NCBI GenBank assembly: GCA_023391725.1 | Contig: JAEWAH010000286.1 | Location: 1 to 13,957 of the forward strand | Reading direction: 5' to 3' | Source: Bacillota bacterium | GTDB taxonomy: Bacteria; Bacillota; Clostridia; Christensenellales; Aristaeellaceae | DNA length: 13,957 nt | Part shown: positions 5,249-12,382 of the stretch, one piece after another | Position numbering within the stretch: the stretch's first letter is position 1 | Layout of the letters: each line of letters opens with the position of its first letter | Position numbers and translations under genes: made by a program | The notes under the pieces: generated by a model | The model's input: the letters and a program-made list of their open reading frames with translations, nothing else | Told to the model about the DNA's origin: nothing | Databases searched by the model: none

Positions 5249-7714
5249 ATGAACAAGCAGACGATCAAGATCAGCGGCATGACCTGCGCGGCCTGCGCAC
5301 AGCGGGTAGAGAAAGCTGTGCGCAAATTGAGCGGAGTCACCGAGGCAAACGTAAACTTCGCCACCGAAAAACTGACGGTGGCGTACGATGAGGCTGCCCT
5401 TGGCCATGACAATATCAAGGACGCGGTGGAAAAGGCCGGATACGGCATTGTGGAAGAAGCCCAAAGCGCACATGTGACCATCCCCATCGGGGGCATGACC
5501 TGTGCGGCCTGCGCCCAGCGCATCGAAAAAGTGTTGGGCAAATTGGACGGCGTCATCATTGCCTCCGTCAACCTGGCCACTGAGAAGGCCACCGTTACCT
5601 ACGACCCGCAAAAGGTCAAGCTTGCCGCCATCAAGCAGAGCATTGAAAAGATCGGCTACAAGGCCCTGAGTGTCGAGAAAAACACGGTGGATGAGGACAA
5701 AGCTCGCAAGCAAAAAGAGATCCGCACCATGTGGATCAAGTTCATCGTGTCGGCCACATTCGGCATCCCACTTTTGTATATCGCCATGGCGCCTATGATC
5801 AGGTGGGTGACGCTTCCCGTTCCCTCCTTTTTGCAGCCCATGGTCTTCCCCCTGGTGTACGCACTGACGGAGATTCTCTTGACCATCCCCATTGTCATCG
5901 CGGGCAACAGGTTCTACCGGGTTGGCTTTAAGGCTCTCATCAAGCGCAGCCCCAACATGGATTCGCTCATCGCCATCGGTACCACCGCCGCTATCGGCTA
6001 CAGCCTGTATTCCACCTACGGCATCGCCACAGGGCGCTTTGGCGCAGTAGATGGGTTGTACTTTGAGACGGCCGGCGTGATCATCACCCTGATCATGCTG
6101 GGCAAGACATTGGAGGCTGTCTCCAAGGGCAGGACCTCCGAGGCCATCAAAAAGCTCATGGGCCTGGCCCCCAAAACGGCCATTGTTTTGCAGGATGGGC
6201 AGGAGATCGAAATGCCCATCGATGAGGTGGAACCCGGCAATGTCATCCTGGTGAAGCCCGGCGAAAAGATCCCTGTGGACGGCATGGTGCTGGAGGGGAA
6301 CACCTCCGTGGATGAATCCATGCTCACCGGAGAAAGCATGCCCATCGATAAAAAGCCAGGCGACAAGGTGTTCGCCGCCACCATCAACCATAACGGCGCC
6401 ATCCGCTTTGAGGCCACCAAGGTAGGCGCAGATACGGCGCTTAGCCAGATCATCAAATTGGTGGAGGATGCTCAGGGATCGAAAGCTCCCATCGCCAAAA
6501 TGGCGGACATCGTGGCCGGGTACTTCGTGCCCGCGGTGTGTTTGATCGCGGTACTCGTCTTCGCGGCCTGGCTGCTGGGCGGCCAGACGCTGGTATTCGC
6601 TTTAACCATCTTCATTTCGGTGCTCGTTATCGCCTGCCCCTGCGCGCTGGGCCTGGCAACGCCCACGGCCATCATGGTGGGTACGGGCAAAGGCGCAGAA
6701 TACGGAATCCTGATCAAGGGCGGCGAGGCGCTGGAGACCGCCCACAAGATCACTACCATCGTTTTTGACAAAACCGGCACCATCACCGAAGGCAAGCCCG
6801 AGGTGACCGACATTCTCCCCGTAGGCGATGTGACCCCGGAACGGCTTTTGCAGCTGGCAGGTTCCGCCGAAAAGGGATCGGAGCATCCCCTGGGCGCGGC
6901 CATCGTACGGGGCGCGGAAAAGGAGAAGCTGGAGTTCATTAAAGGTGAGCAGTTCACCGCCATCCCGGGCCGTGGGATCGAGGTAACGCTGGACGGCATT
7001 TCAGCTCTCATCGGCAACAAAAAGCTGATGGAGGAGCGGGAGATCTCCCTTTTGGAATTGGAATCCCACTCCGACCGCCTGGCCGGGGAAGGCAAGACGC
7101 CTATGTATATCGCCCTGGACGGGAAAATCGCCGGGATCATCGCTGTGGCAGACGTGGTGAAGGAGAGCAGCGCCAAGGCCATCCGGCAGCTAAGTTCCAT
7201 GGGCATCGAAGTGGCCATGATCACCGGCGACAACAAAAAGACCGCCGAAGCCATCGCAAAACAGGTGGGAATCACCCGAGTACTTTCAGAAGTGCTGCCC
7301 CAGGATAAATCCAACGAGGTCAAAAAGCTTCAGGCCGAAGGCAAGAAGGTGGCTATGGTGGGCGACGGCATCAACGACGCTCCCGCCCTGGCCCAGGCCG
7401 ATATCGGTATCGCTATCGGTTCCGGCACGGATGTGGCCATGGAATCCGCCGACATTGTGCTGATGAGAAGCGATTTGATGGATGTGCCCACGGCCATTCA
7501 TTTGAGCCGCAGCACCATCCGCAACATCAAGCAAAACCTGTTCTGGGCCTTTGGATACAACACCGCGGGCATCCCCATTGCGGCAGGGCTATTGTACCTG
7601 TTTGGCGGGCCGCTCCTGAGCCCCATCATCGCGGCGGCGGCCATGGCGCTAAGCTCCGTATCGGTTTTGTCCAATGCCCTTAGGCTCAAGCGATTCAAGC
7701 CCTACCATGGATGA
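5249..7714 (+). CDS. copA: Cu(I)-exporting P1B-type ATPase CopA
   Basis: This 821-residue membrane pump hydrolyses ATP to move Cu(I) out of the cytosol. Two N-terminal metal-binding domains carry MTCAAC (C13/C16 and C85/C88). The ATPase core shows TGES (360-363), the membrane CPC site (463-465), phosphorylated D507 in DKTGT, the HP motif (H546), TGDN (659-662) and GDGINDAP (705-712). The last two helices carry YN (770-771) and MALSS (799-803), which define the Cu(I) subgroup P1B-1. GGAGG sits just before the ATG. The gene lies fourth-from-last in a unit led by csoR and ended by copZ, and has no promoter of its own that I can see. All catalytic residues are intact and the length is normal for a two-domain CopA. 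Confidence 0.97.
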   Translation: MNKQTIKISGMTCAACAQRVEKAVRKLSGVTEANVNFATEKLTVAYDEAALGHDNIKDAVEKAGYGIVEEAQSAHVTIPIGGMTCAACAQRIEKVLGKLDGVIIASVNLATEKATVTYDPQKVKLAAIKQSIEKIGYKALSVEKNTVDEDKARKQKEIRTMWIKFIVSATFGIPLLYIAMAPMIRWVTLPVPSFLQPMVFPLVYALTEILLTIPIVIAGNRFYRVGFKALIKRSPNMDSLIAIGTTAAIGYSLYSTYGIATGRFGAVDGLYFETAGVIITLIMLGKTLEAVSKGRTSEAIKKLMGLAPKTAIVLQDGQEIEMPIDEVEPGNVILVKPGEKIPVDGMVLEGNTSVDESMLTGESMPIDKKPGDKVFAATINHNGAIRFEATKVGADTALSQIIKLVEDAQGSKAPIAKMADIVAGYFVPAVCLIAVLVFAAWLLGGQTLVFALTIFISVLVIACPCALGLATPTAIMVGTGKGAEYGILIKGGEALETAHKITTIVFDKTGTITEGKPEVTDILPVGDVTPERLLQLAGSAEKGSEHPLGAAIVRGAEKEKLEFIKGEQFTAIPGRGIEVTLDGISALIGNKKLMEEREISLLELESHSDRLAGEGKTPMYIALDGKIAGIIAVADVVKESSAKAIRQLSSMGIEVAMITGDNKKTAEAIAKQVGITRVLSEVLPQDKSNEVKKLQAEGKKVAMVGDGINDAPALAQADIGIAIGSGTDVAMESADIVLMRSDLMDVPTAIHLSRSTIRNIKQNLFWAFGYNTAGIPIAAGLLYLFGGPLLSPIIAAAAMALSSVSVLSNALRLKRFKPYHG

Positions 7715-7742
7715 CATAATAAAGAAGGGGATGATTTATATA

Positions 7743-8417
7743 ATGACGAAAAAGAACCTTGTCCTGGCGGCGCTTCTCATCGCTGGCCTGTTCGTACTTT
7801 CTTCCTGCGCTAATCTGGACGTGATCGGCAAGGATTCCATTGATTCCTTTGGCAAGATGGTGACTGTGGCGGGAGATCTTGTAGCGACCGATGACGCAAA
7901 CGCGGGTTATACCATCAAAGCTCCAGACGGGACCGCACGCTTCATCTGGGTCCGGAATTTTTCAAAGAGCACCGGGTTTGACATGGCCCTGGAGTTTGAC
8001 GCACAGCCCTTCCTGGACGCCGGACTGGATGTAAGCAAGCTTCCCCAAAGCATTCAGGTAAAGGACGGCCTGCTCTTTATCGGGGCCGAGCTTGGAAGCG
8101 GTTCCCCCACCGGGGAATCAACGCCCGTGAACGCCTACCGCCAGGCGGTTGACCAAAGCCGGACCAGGGTCAAGTACCATACCGCGCTGGACCATTACGG
8201 CGTGGATCTGGGCGGCGGGAACATGTTCGAGTGGGCCAAAGATATATCCACCAATCACAAGGACATCGTGTTTGCCCTGAATCCCCAGCCCTTTATCGAC
8301 GCGGGGGTCACGCCGGACAAGGTGAACGGCTGGGTCTTTGCCAAAGTCCCGACCATGGACGAAAATAATAAGCCCATTCAAGTGGATAAACTATTGAAAC
8401 CCTTTAACCTGCAATAA
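7743..8417 (+). CDS. Unrecognised lipoprotein with internal duplication, in the copper operon
   Basis: A 224-residue predicted lipoprotein. The signal peptide (MTKKNLVLAALLIAGLFVLSSC) has an LSSC lipobox with lipidated C22, the only cysteine, so the mature protein is anchored outside the membrane. Two related segments can be aligned: residues 79-100 (FDMALEF-AQPFLDAG) and 173-194 (KDIVFALNPQPFIDAG), suggesting two copies of a small module. No Cys or Met cluster is seen. H146, H151 and H172 are the only histidines. The start at 7743 is used because the signal peptide begins there; AAGGGG is 12 bases upstream, a little far. It lies 28 bases after copA and 18 before copZ, so it is surely co-transcribed with them. 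I do not recognise the family. A role in external copper capture is inferred from position only. Confidence 0.85.
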   Translation: MTKKNLVLAALLIAGLFVLSSCANLDVIGKDSIDSFGKMVTVAGDLVATDDANAGYTIKAPDGTARFIWVRNFSKSTGFDMALEFDAQPFLDAGLDVSKLPQSIQVKDGLLFIGAELGSGSPTGESTPVNAYRQAVDQSRTRVKYHTALDHYGVDLGGGNMFEWAKDISTNHKDIVFALNPQPFIDAGVTPDKVNGWVFAKVPTMDENNKPIQVDKLLKPFNLQ

Positions 8418-8435
8418 CGGAAGGAGAGAACAAAT

Positions 8436-8642
8436 ATGCAAACGACTTTACTGAATGTGGAGGGCATGTCCTGCTCCCATTGCGAGAATGCGGTGAAAAA
8501 GGCCGTGGGGGCGCTGGACGGCGTTTCCAAGGTGATGGTCAGCCTGAAGGACAAGACTGTGACCGTGGAGCACGACATCGCCAAGGCTCCCTTAAGCGCC
8601 ATCCGTGACGCCATCGAAGATCAAGGGTACGATGTGAAATAA
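8436..8642 (+). CDS. copZ: Copper chaperone CopZ
   Basis: A 68-residue single heavy-metal-associated domain, the standard CopZ size, with MSCSHC (C13, C16) after the first strand and the usual beta-alpha-beta-beta-alpha-beta pattern. The His between the cysteines is found in many Gram-positive CopZ proteins. It should bind Cu(I) in the cytosol and hand it to the N-terminal domains of CopA or to CsoR. GGAAGGAGAG provides a strong ribosome binding site. It is the last gene of the csoR unit, followed 16 bases later by a strong terminator. Confidence 0.93.
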   Translation: MQTTLLNVEGMSCSHCENAVKKAVGALDGVSKVMVSLKDKTVTVEHDIAKAPLSAIRDAIEDQGYDVK

Positions 8643-8658
8643 GATAGGCTGTCTATAT

Positions 8659-8694
8659 GGGCCCCCTGCAAAGGCAGGGGGCCCGAATCATTTT
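8659..8694 (+). terminator. Intrinsic terminator of the copper operon
   Basis: An 11-bp perfect stem, GGGCCCCCTGC (8659-8669) and GCAGGGGGCCC (8674-8684), closes a 4-base AAAG loop and is followed by GAATCATTTT. It lies 16 bases after the copZ stop. The T-run is short and delayed, but the stem is very stable. A weaker second stem (AAGGAGG 8697-8703 with CCTCCTT 8718-8724) lies just downstream. Confidence 0.8.
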
Positions 8695-8831
8695 AGAAGG
8701 AGGCCGGTGATCTGGGTCCTCCTTTGCATTTGCCACCAATGGGGTGTAGCACTGTCTTATGCCGATGTATATAATGATCCCGGTGGCCGCCCTAAATGAA
8801 AGCTTCCCCCATCCTCATGGACCAATGCTGC

Positions 8832-8859
8832 TTGACGCCAATAATGAAAGTATTATAAT
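8832..8859 (+). promoter_or_regulatory. Promoter for the degV gene
   Basis: TTGACG (8832-8837) and TATAAT (8854-8859) are separated by 16 bases, giving a near-consensus housekeeping promoter. Transcription would start near 8866, leaving an AT-rich leader of about 53 bases. The rest of the 276-base gap after copZ (8695-8831) holds only the weak second stem noted with the terminator. Confidence 0.8.
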
Positions 8860-8918
8860 GGATATAAACTATTTACTAATTATTCTATTCTAGAGATTGC
8901 TCAGATCGGAGCGAAAGA

Positions 8919-9791
8919 ATGATCAGATGTATTGTGGACAGCACATGCGATCTGCCAGATGAGATCATGGAACGGTATGGGATATTGATGCTCCCCATGC
9001 GCGTTCTGCTTAATGGGAACGACTTGCGTGACAAGGTGGAGATCACCACCGAAGCTATTTTCTCCGCCATGCGCCAAGGCACCCTTCCCAAGACTTCCCA
9101 GGTCAATCCCGATGACATGCACACCTTGTTTCAGGGCTGCTGCGACCGGGGCGAAGATTTTGTTTATCTTGCCTTCTCTTCGGCGCTCTCGGGCACGTAT
9201 CAGGTAGCTAAGGCCATACTGGCGGAGTATCAGCAAAAGTACCCCAACCTTCACATGCAGGTGGTGGATACCAAGTCCGGCTCTGTGGCCCTGGGGCTCA
9301 TCGCCCTGCAGGCGGTTAAGCTGATCGAGGCGGGTTATGGTATGGAGGATGTCATAACATGCGTTGCCAACATGGCCGAGCATGTGGAGCATGTGTTTAC
9401 CATCGCAGACATCGGCTGGTTAGTCCGTGGCGGGCGGATCAGCAAGCTTCAGGGTGTGCTGGGCTCGGTGTTGGATGTGCGGCCCATCCTGGATGTGAAA
9501 AACGGGCTGATGGAAGTGATCAAAAAAGTCCGCGGCGGCCAAAAGGCACTTAACACGGTGGTGGATATGCTTATCGAGCGCATTGGGGCCTTCCCGGGGC
9601 AAATCATCGGCATCGCCCATTCGGATGACCCGGTGGGCGCGGAAAAGCTGAAAAAGCTCCTGACCGAGAAGATCGGCGCCGCCAGCTTCATCGTCTGCCA
9701 GATCGGCAGCGTTCTGGGCAGCCATCTGGGCATTGGCGGGCTGGGGCTGTTCTTCTTCAATGAAGAGCCGGAACCGTATTACGGGCTGTGA
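8919..9791 (+). CDS. DegV family (FakB-like) fatty-acid-binding protein
   Basis: A 290-residue cytosolic protein, full length for the family. DegV/FakB proteins bind a single fatty acid and, where a FakA kinase is present, offer it for phosphorylation into the phospholipid pathway. Visible family signatures are the N-terminal IVDSTCDLP (5-13), KTSQ (58-61) and SSALSGTY (87-94), whose hydroxyl residues hold the carboxylate in known structures. The lid segment WLVRGGRIS (167-175) and the C-terminal GSHLGIGGLG (267-276, H269) are also present. GGAG lies 7 bases before the ATG. No fakA-like gene is adjacent. The fatty acid preferred cannot be read from the sequence. Confidence 0.93.
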   Translation: MIRCIVDSTCDLPDEIMERYGILMLPMRVLLNGNDLRDKVEITTEAIFSAMRQGTLPKTSQVNPDDMHTLFQGCCDRGEDFVYLAFSSALSGTYQVAKAILAEYQQKYPNLHMQVVDTKSGSVALGLIALQAVKLIEAGYGMEDVITCVANMAEHVEHVFTIADIGWLVRGGRISKLQGVLGSVLDVRPILDVKNGLMEVIKKVRGGQKALNTVVDMLIERIGAFPGQIIGIAHSDDPVGAEKLKKLLTEKIGAASFIVCQIGSVLGSHLGIGGLGLFFFNEEPEPYYGL

Positions 9792-9819
9792 GCAGCGATC
9801 AAATGGCATAGGAAACATC

Positions 9820-9862
9820 AACAAGCAGACCGCCATGCCTTCATACGCAAGGCGGCCTTGTT
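9820..9862 (+). repeat. Imperfect hairpin between degV and the next gene
   Basis: AACAAG plus CCGCC (9820-9834) can pair with GGCGG plus CTTGTT (9851-9862), separated by a small internal loop and a 16-base apical loop. No T-run follows, and the GAGG ribosome binding site of the next gene starts 5 bases later. It may be a weak degV terminator or a structure that limits translation of the downstream gene. Confidence 0.35.
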
Positions 9863-9878
9863 ATTTGAGGTGATATTC

Positions 9879-10469
9879 ATGTATTTATATCATTACTTTG
9901 AAAGGTCCAAGGGGCCCTTTTTGACTGTTTCGGAGTTGGCATTCGAAGAAGCGCTGAATGTATTGACTGAAATTCAAAAGGCCAATCCGAATCTTGTGAA
10001 TCCCCGCAAAGAATGGTTTATCAAGCGAAGATATGAGATGGAAGCATTGGTGCGCGAGAAGTTTATCATAAAGGGCGGAAAGCCATTAAGGAAGGCGCCC
10101 TTTTACATGACGCTCGGTGAAGATCCCTACATGAACACATGGTATAATGAGCCGGAATCAATCAAGATACATATTTCGGAGTTCGACTTAAGTACAGTAT
10201 CGTTTACATACGGCGATATGTTCCCGGTTTTTAACCCAGAGTTGGACGATGGAATGGAGTACAGGGGCAATGTTTATTTTTTCGATGAGATCGTTGGGTT
10301 AATCGAAAAATATGGTTACCCTGAAAAAATCAACTATAGTTTTCGGGATGGCATCTTCCCCAAAGACGCTCCCGTCAATCACTACTTGAAATATGTGGAG
10401 GCGCATGTTTGGAGCGATGATGTTCCGGAAAAATACAGGAAGCAATGGATGGCGGTCCATGCAACATAA
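9879..10469 (+). CDS. Conserved-looking hypothetical protein, 196 residues, lower GC
   Basis: A soluble 196-residue protein starting at ATG 9879 with GAGGTGA 5 bases upstream. The frame is open back to 9858, but without a better start. It begins MYLYHYFERSKGPF and is rich in Tyr, Phe and charged residues. Motif-like stretches are FIKRRYEMEALVREKF (47-62), SFTYGDMFPVF (108-118), DGMEYRGNVYFFDEI (124-138) and AHVWSD (175-180). It has no signal peptide or membrane helix. I recall similar uncharacterised proteins in Clostridia, but cannot name a domain or function. The gene is visibly richer in A and T than its neighbours and uses codons such as AAA, ATA and TTT more freely, which could mean later acquisition. 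It follows degV by 87 bases, across a hairpin. Confidence 0.8.
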   Translation: MYLYHYFERSKGPFLTVSELAFEEALNVLTEIQKANPNLVNPRKEWFIKRRYEMEALVREKFIIKGGKPLRKAPFYMTLGEDPYMNTWYNEPESIKIHISEFDLSTVSFTYGDMFPVFNPELDDGMEYRGNVYFFDEIVGLIEKYGYPEKINYSFRDGIFPKDAPVNHYLKYVEAHVWSDDVPEKYRKQWMAVHAT

Positions 10470-10486
10470 CGAATAGCGCTGATGAT

Positions 10487-10526
10487 GATGGCTCCCAGCC
10501 ATAGGCTAGGAGCCATCTTTATTTTA
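10487..10526 (+). terminator. Intrinsic terminator after the hypothetical gene
   Basis: GATGGCTCC (10487-10495) pairs with GGAGCCATC (10509-10517). Beyond one C-A mismatch, AGCC pairs with GGCT around an ATA loop. TTTATTTTATC follows directly, a textbook arrangement for the plus strand. It lies in the 54-base gap between two convergent genes. The T-run overlaps the minus-strand stop codon, and no T-run serves the minus strand. Confidence 0.88.
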
Positions 10527-10805
10527 TCTGAATTCCTTCTCCACAGAAACGACTTCCGCCTCGGTATTGGCTTCCACAAAAGCCAACACGTTTTCTGCGA
10601 TGCTATCGGCCTGGGCGCTGTCAAAGGCAATAGCCGCCACGCCGATCTCGATGATGGTATGGATGTCTTGCTCCCCCACCTCGCAGGCCGACACATTGAA
10701 GGTGCTGTGGAGCCTGGCGGTCAGCCGCTTTACCTGGGAGCGCTTGTCCTTGAGGGAGTGGCACCAGGGGGCGTGGAGCCTTAGGGTCAGCATCAGCAGG
10801 ATCAT
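10524..10805 (-). CDS. DUF503 (YlxP-like) protein
   Basis: A 93-residue protein of the DUF503 family. The family pattern SLKDKRSQVKRL (17-28) is followed by FNVSACEVG (36-44), a short D-I-H-T strand pair and IEIGVAAIAFDS (52-63), which suggests a ferredoxin-like alpha/beta fold. In Bacillus, YlxP is encoded in the nusA-infB operon and has been linked to ribosome assembly, but here the gene is next to an HD-domain gene instead. The start ATG (10805-10803) overlaps the HD gene stop codon in ATGA, and GGGGAGGGG provides the ribosome binding site, so translation of the two is likely coupled. Confidence 0.88.
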   Translation of the reverse strand: MILLMLTLRLHAPWCHSLKDKRSQVKRLTARLHSTFNVSACEVGEQDIHTIIEIGVAAIAFDSAQADSIAENVLAFVEANTEAEVVSVEKEFR

Positions 10806-11305
10806 TGCTGCCCCTCCCCCGCCGCCGGGTACATGGTATGAAGGTAGGCAAGTCCAGTGCTCGTCCTGAATATATTCTTGCGTATTGAGGCGATCTCTGT
10901 CGTCGCCATCTGCCCCTCGTGGATGTTCACCAAGAAGTCCGCTTCCACGAGGATCTGATAATCGATACCCACAATATCCGTATAGGTATGATGGTGGGCG
11001 ATCAAATAGCACACCCGCTCCACGATATTAGGGTCGATCCCTTCTTTAAGCAGCATTTCCCTGGCCGGGCCGGGACCCTCCAGCTGCTGGTAGTGGCCGC
11101 TGGCGCTTTGGTACTTTTCTTCACTTGGTTTGATGCCGATATCATGGGTCAAGGCTGCCAGATCAATGATCTGCGCGGTCTTTTCATCCACCTTTTCCGC
11201 TTCGGCGATGGCCTTGGAAAAGGCGTACACCTTCAAAAAGTGGTGGATGCGCTGGGCGTCTGTCCCGAACCAGGCTATCATAGCCGAGATCACATGACTG
11301 ATCAT
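10802..11305 (-). CDS. HD-domain phosphohydrolase
   Basis: A 167-residue cytosolic protein with a complete HD metal-binding set: H21 or H22 in RIHHFLKV, the H54-D55 pair in LTHDIGI, the H104-H106 cluster in IAHHHTY, and D123 in VEADFLVNI. Proteins of this short type are metal-dependent phosphohydrolases acting on nucleotides or related phosphoesters, but the substrate cannot be predicted from the fold. GAGG lies 7 bases before ATG 11305. The gene shares a 4-base ATGA overlap with the DUF503 gene downstream, so the two form a small operon. Confidence 0.9.
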   Translation of the reverse strand: MISHVISAMIAWFGTDAQRIHHFLKVYAFSKAIAEAEKVDEKTAQIIDLAALTHDIGIKPSEEKYQSASGHYQQLEGPGPAREMLLKEGIDPNIVERVCYLIAHHHTYTDIVGIDYQILVEADFLVNIHEGQMATTEIASIRKNIFRTSTGLAYLHTMYPAAGEGQQ

Positions 11306-11335
11306 TGTTTCGCCTCATCTCTTTTAAGTACATAT

Positions 11336-11364
11336 ATTCTATCATGGGAAAGAAAAAGTTTCCA
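11336..11364 (-). promoter_or_regulatory. Probable promoter for the HD-DUF503 pair
   Basis: Read on the minus strand, TGGAAA (11364-11359) and TAGAAT (11341-11336) are 17 bases apart. This is a fair match to the housekeeping consensus (four and five of six), 31 bases before the HD gene start. The rest of the 250-base divergent gap holds the plus-strand promoter candidate at 11436 and no other clear signal. Confidence 0.5.
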
Positions 11365-11435
11365 GTACGCAAATGCGGCCCGGATCTCACTCCCGCGCGG
11401 AGCCTTCCTTCCCGGTGGCACGTTTTGAAATTTTC

Positions 11436-11444
11436 TGCTATACT
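11436..11444 (+). promoter_or_regulatory. Candidate extended -10 element
   Basis: TGC-TATACT fits an extended -10 promoter element, with no convincing -35. It would start transcription near 11451, leaving a leader of about 105 bases before the peptidase gene at 11556. Confidence 0.35.
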
Positions 11445-11555
11445 GTCCATGTGCTGCCGGGATTTCTCCGCAGCGCTTTTATAACCCGTTTAGGATCTGC
11501 GTATAAAGCAGGCCATACTATTTTTGATCACCCGGAGCCAAGCGAGGAAGAAAAA

Positions 11556-12200
11556 ATGACCGTTTCGATTCTACATCCCGAGCTTTTGACCATTATCGAC
11601 GAGAAAGCCAACCAGACCTATTTTGGCGGGGACCAGGAGTGGTATTCAAATGAATGGCACCGCCGGGCGGGCTGCGGCCCCACCAGCGCGTCCAACCTCT
11701 TGGCATATCTGGCCTTCACCCGCCCGGAGCTTCGGGCGCTGTACGGATATGAAAATATGAGCCACGAAAACTTCTCCCGGCATATGGAGGAAGTATATAC
11801 ATTTGTGACCCCCGGGAACATGGGGCTCAACCGCACCGAGATGTATTCGGAAGGGACGGCCGCACTTGCCAAGAGCAGGGGGATTACACTTTCCCCGCAC
11901 GTTTTGGATATCCCGGGCAACATGGCAAGGACCCGCCCATCTTTTGCCGAAGTGACGGCCTTTGTGCAGGCGGGGCTTGAGTCCGACTGCCCGCTGGGCT
12001 TTTTGAACCTCACCCGGGGGAAGGTCAAGAACCTGCAGGGCTGGCACTGGATCACCCTCACCGCGGCGGATATGGATGAAAACAAACTGACCGCCAACGT
12101 CTCCGACGAGGGCAAGCAGATCAGCATTGATATAAGGCTGTGGTACCTGACCACCCGCATGCACGGGGGGCTTGTGTATTTCACGCAGGAGAAAGCTTGA
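11556..12200 (+). CDS. C39-like cysteine peptidase family protein, predicted cytosolic
   Basis: A 214-residue protein. The segment RAGCGPTSASNLLAYL (38-53) is the catalytic-cysteine signature of C39-like and related papain-fold peptidases, with C40 as nucleophile. GWHWITLTAAD (162-172) supplies H164 as the probable partner, with a polar residue (D172 or N176) as possible third member. A longer open frame begins at 11373, but GAGGAAG just before ATG 11556 and loss of plausible sequence upstream favour the shorter form, which has no signal peptide. The middle (about 80-130) has no recognised domain. No bacteriocin or transporter gene is nearby, so a role in peptide export is not supported. Substrate and function are unknown. 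Confidence 0.75.
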   Translation: MTVSILHPELLTIIDEKANQTYFGGDQEWYSNEWHRRAGCGPTSASNLLAYLAFTRPELRALYGYENMSHENFSRHMEEVYTFVTPGNMGLNRTEMYSEGTAALAKSRGITLSPHVLDIPGNMARTRPSFAEVTAFVQAGLESDCPLGFLNLTRGKVKNLQGWHWITLTAADMDENKLTANVSDEGKQISIDIRLWYLTTRMHGGLVYFTQEKA

Positions 12201-12233
12201 TATCTAGTTGTCAGCCTTGCAGCACCAAGGCAT

Positions 12234-12263
12234 CGTAGGGCGGGGGCAAGCCCCCGCCCTACG
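12234..12263. repeat. REP-like GC-rich palindrome
   Basis: Two 14-base arms, CGTAGGGCGGGGGC and its exact complement, are separated by only AA. Elements beginning GTAGGGGCGGG are frequent in intergenic regions of clostridial genomes, and this seems to be a short member. It lies 34 bases after the peptidase stop. It could double as a transcription stop, but no T-run follows on either side. Confidence 0.75.
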
Positions 12264-12302
12264 CGCTTCCATTACCAATACCTCCAAAAAACAAAATAGT
12301 TA

Positions 12303-12331
12303 TTGACAGTCGTACCCTTTTAGCATATCAT
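12303..12331 (+). promoter_or_regulatory. Promoter of the sulfur amino acid operon
   Basis: TTGACA (12303-12308) and TATCAT (12326-12331) are 17 bases apart, which predicts a strong housekeeping promoter starting near 12338. The predicted start site falls inside the inverted repeat at 12333-12359. Confidence 0.8.
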
Positions 12332-12332
12332 C

Positions 12333-12359
12333 TATTTCATACTAATCCTGTATGAAATA
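12333..12359. promoter_or_regulatory. Operator-like 10-bp inverted repeat at the transcription start
   Basis: TATTTCATAC (12333-12342) and GTATGAAATA (12350-12359) are perfect inverted copies around a 7-base centre. The inner ATAC-N7-GTAT matches the T-N11-A shape bound by LysR-type regulators, several of which control Cys/Met genes. Its position from just after the -10 to about +22 suits a repressor better than an activator. The regulator is not in the window. Confidence 0.6.
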
Positions 12360-12382
12360 TTGTTTGTGGGGGTATGCAAGCC

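Noticed and set aside
5021..6391. Long minus-strand open frame of 456 codons opposite the DUF2318 and copA genes
   Set aside because: It lies wholly antisense to strongly supported genes and its translation is His/Gly/Asp-rich low-complexity sequence typical of a GC-rich shadow frame.
12234..12263. GC-rich palindrome as an intrinsic terminator of the peptidase gene
   Set aside because: No T-run follows on the plus strand; a REP-like repeat explains it better.
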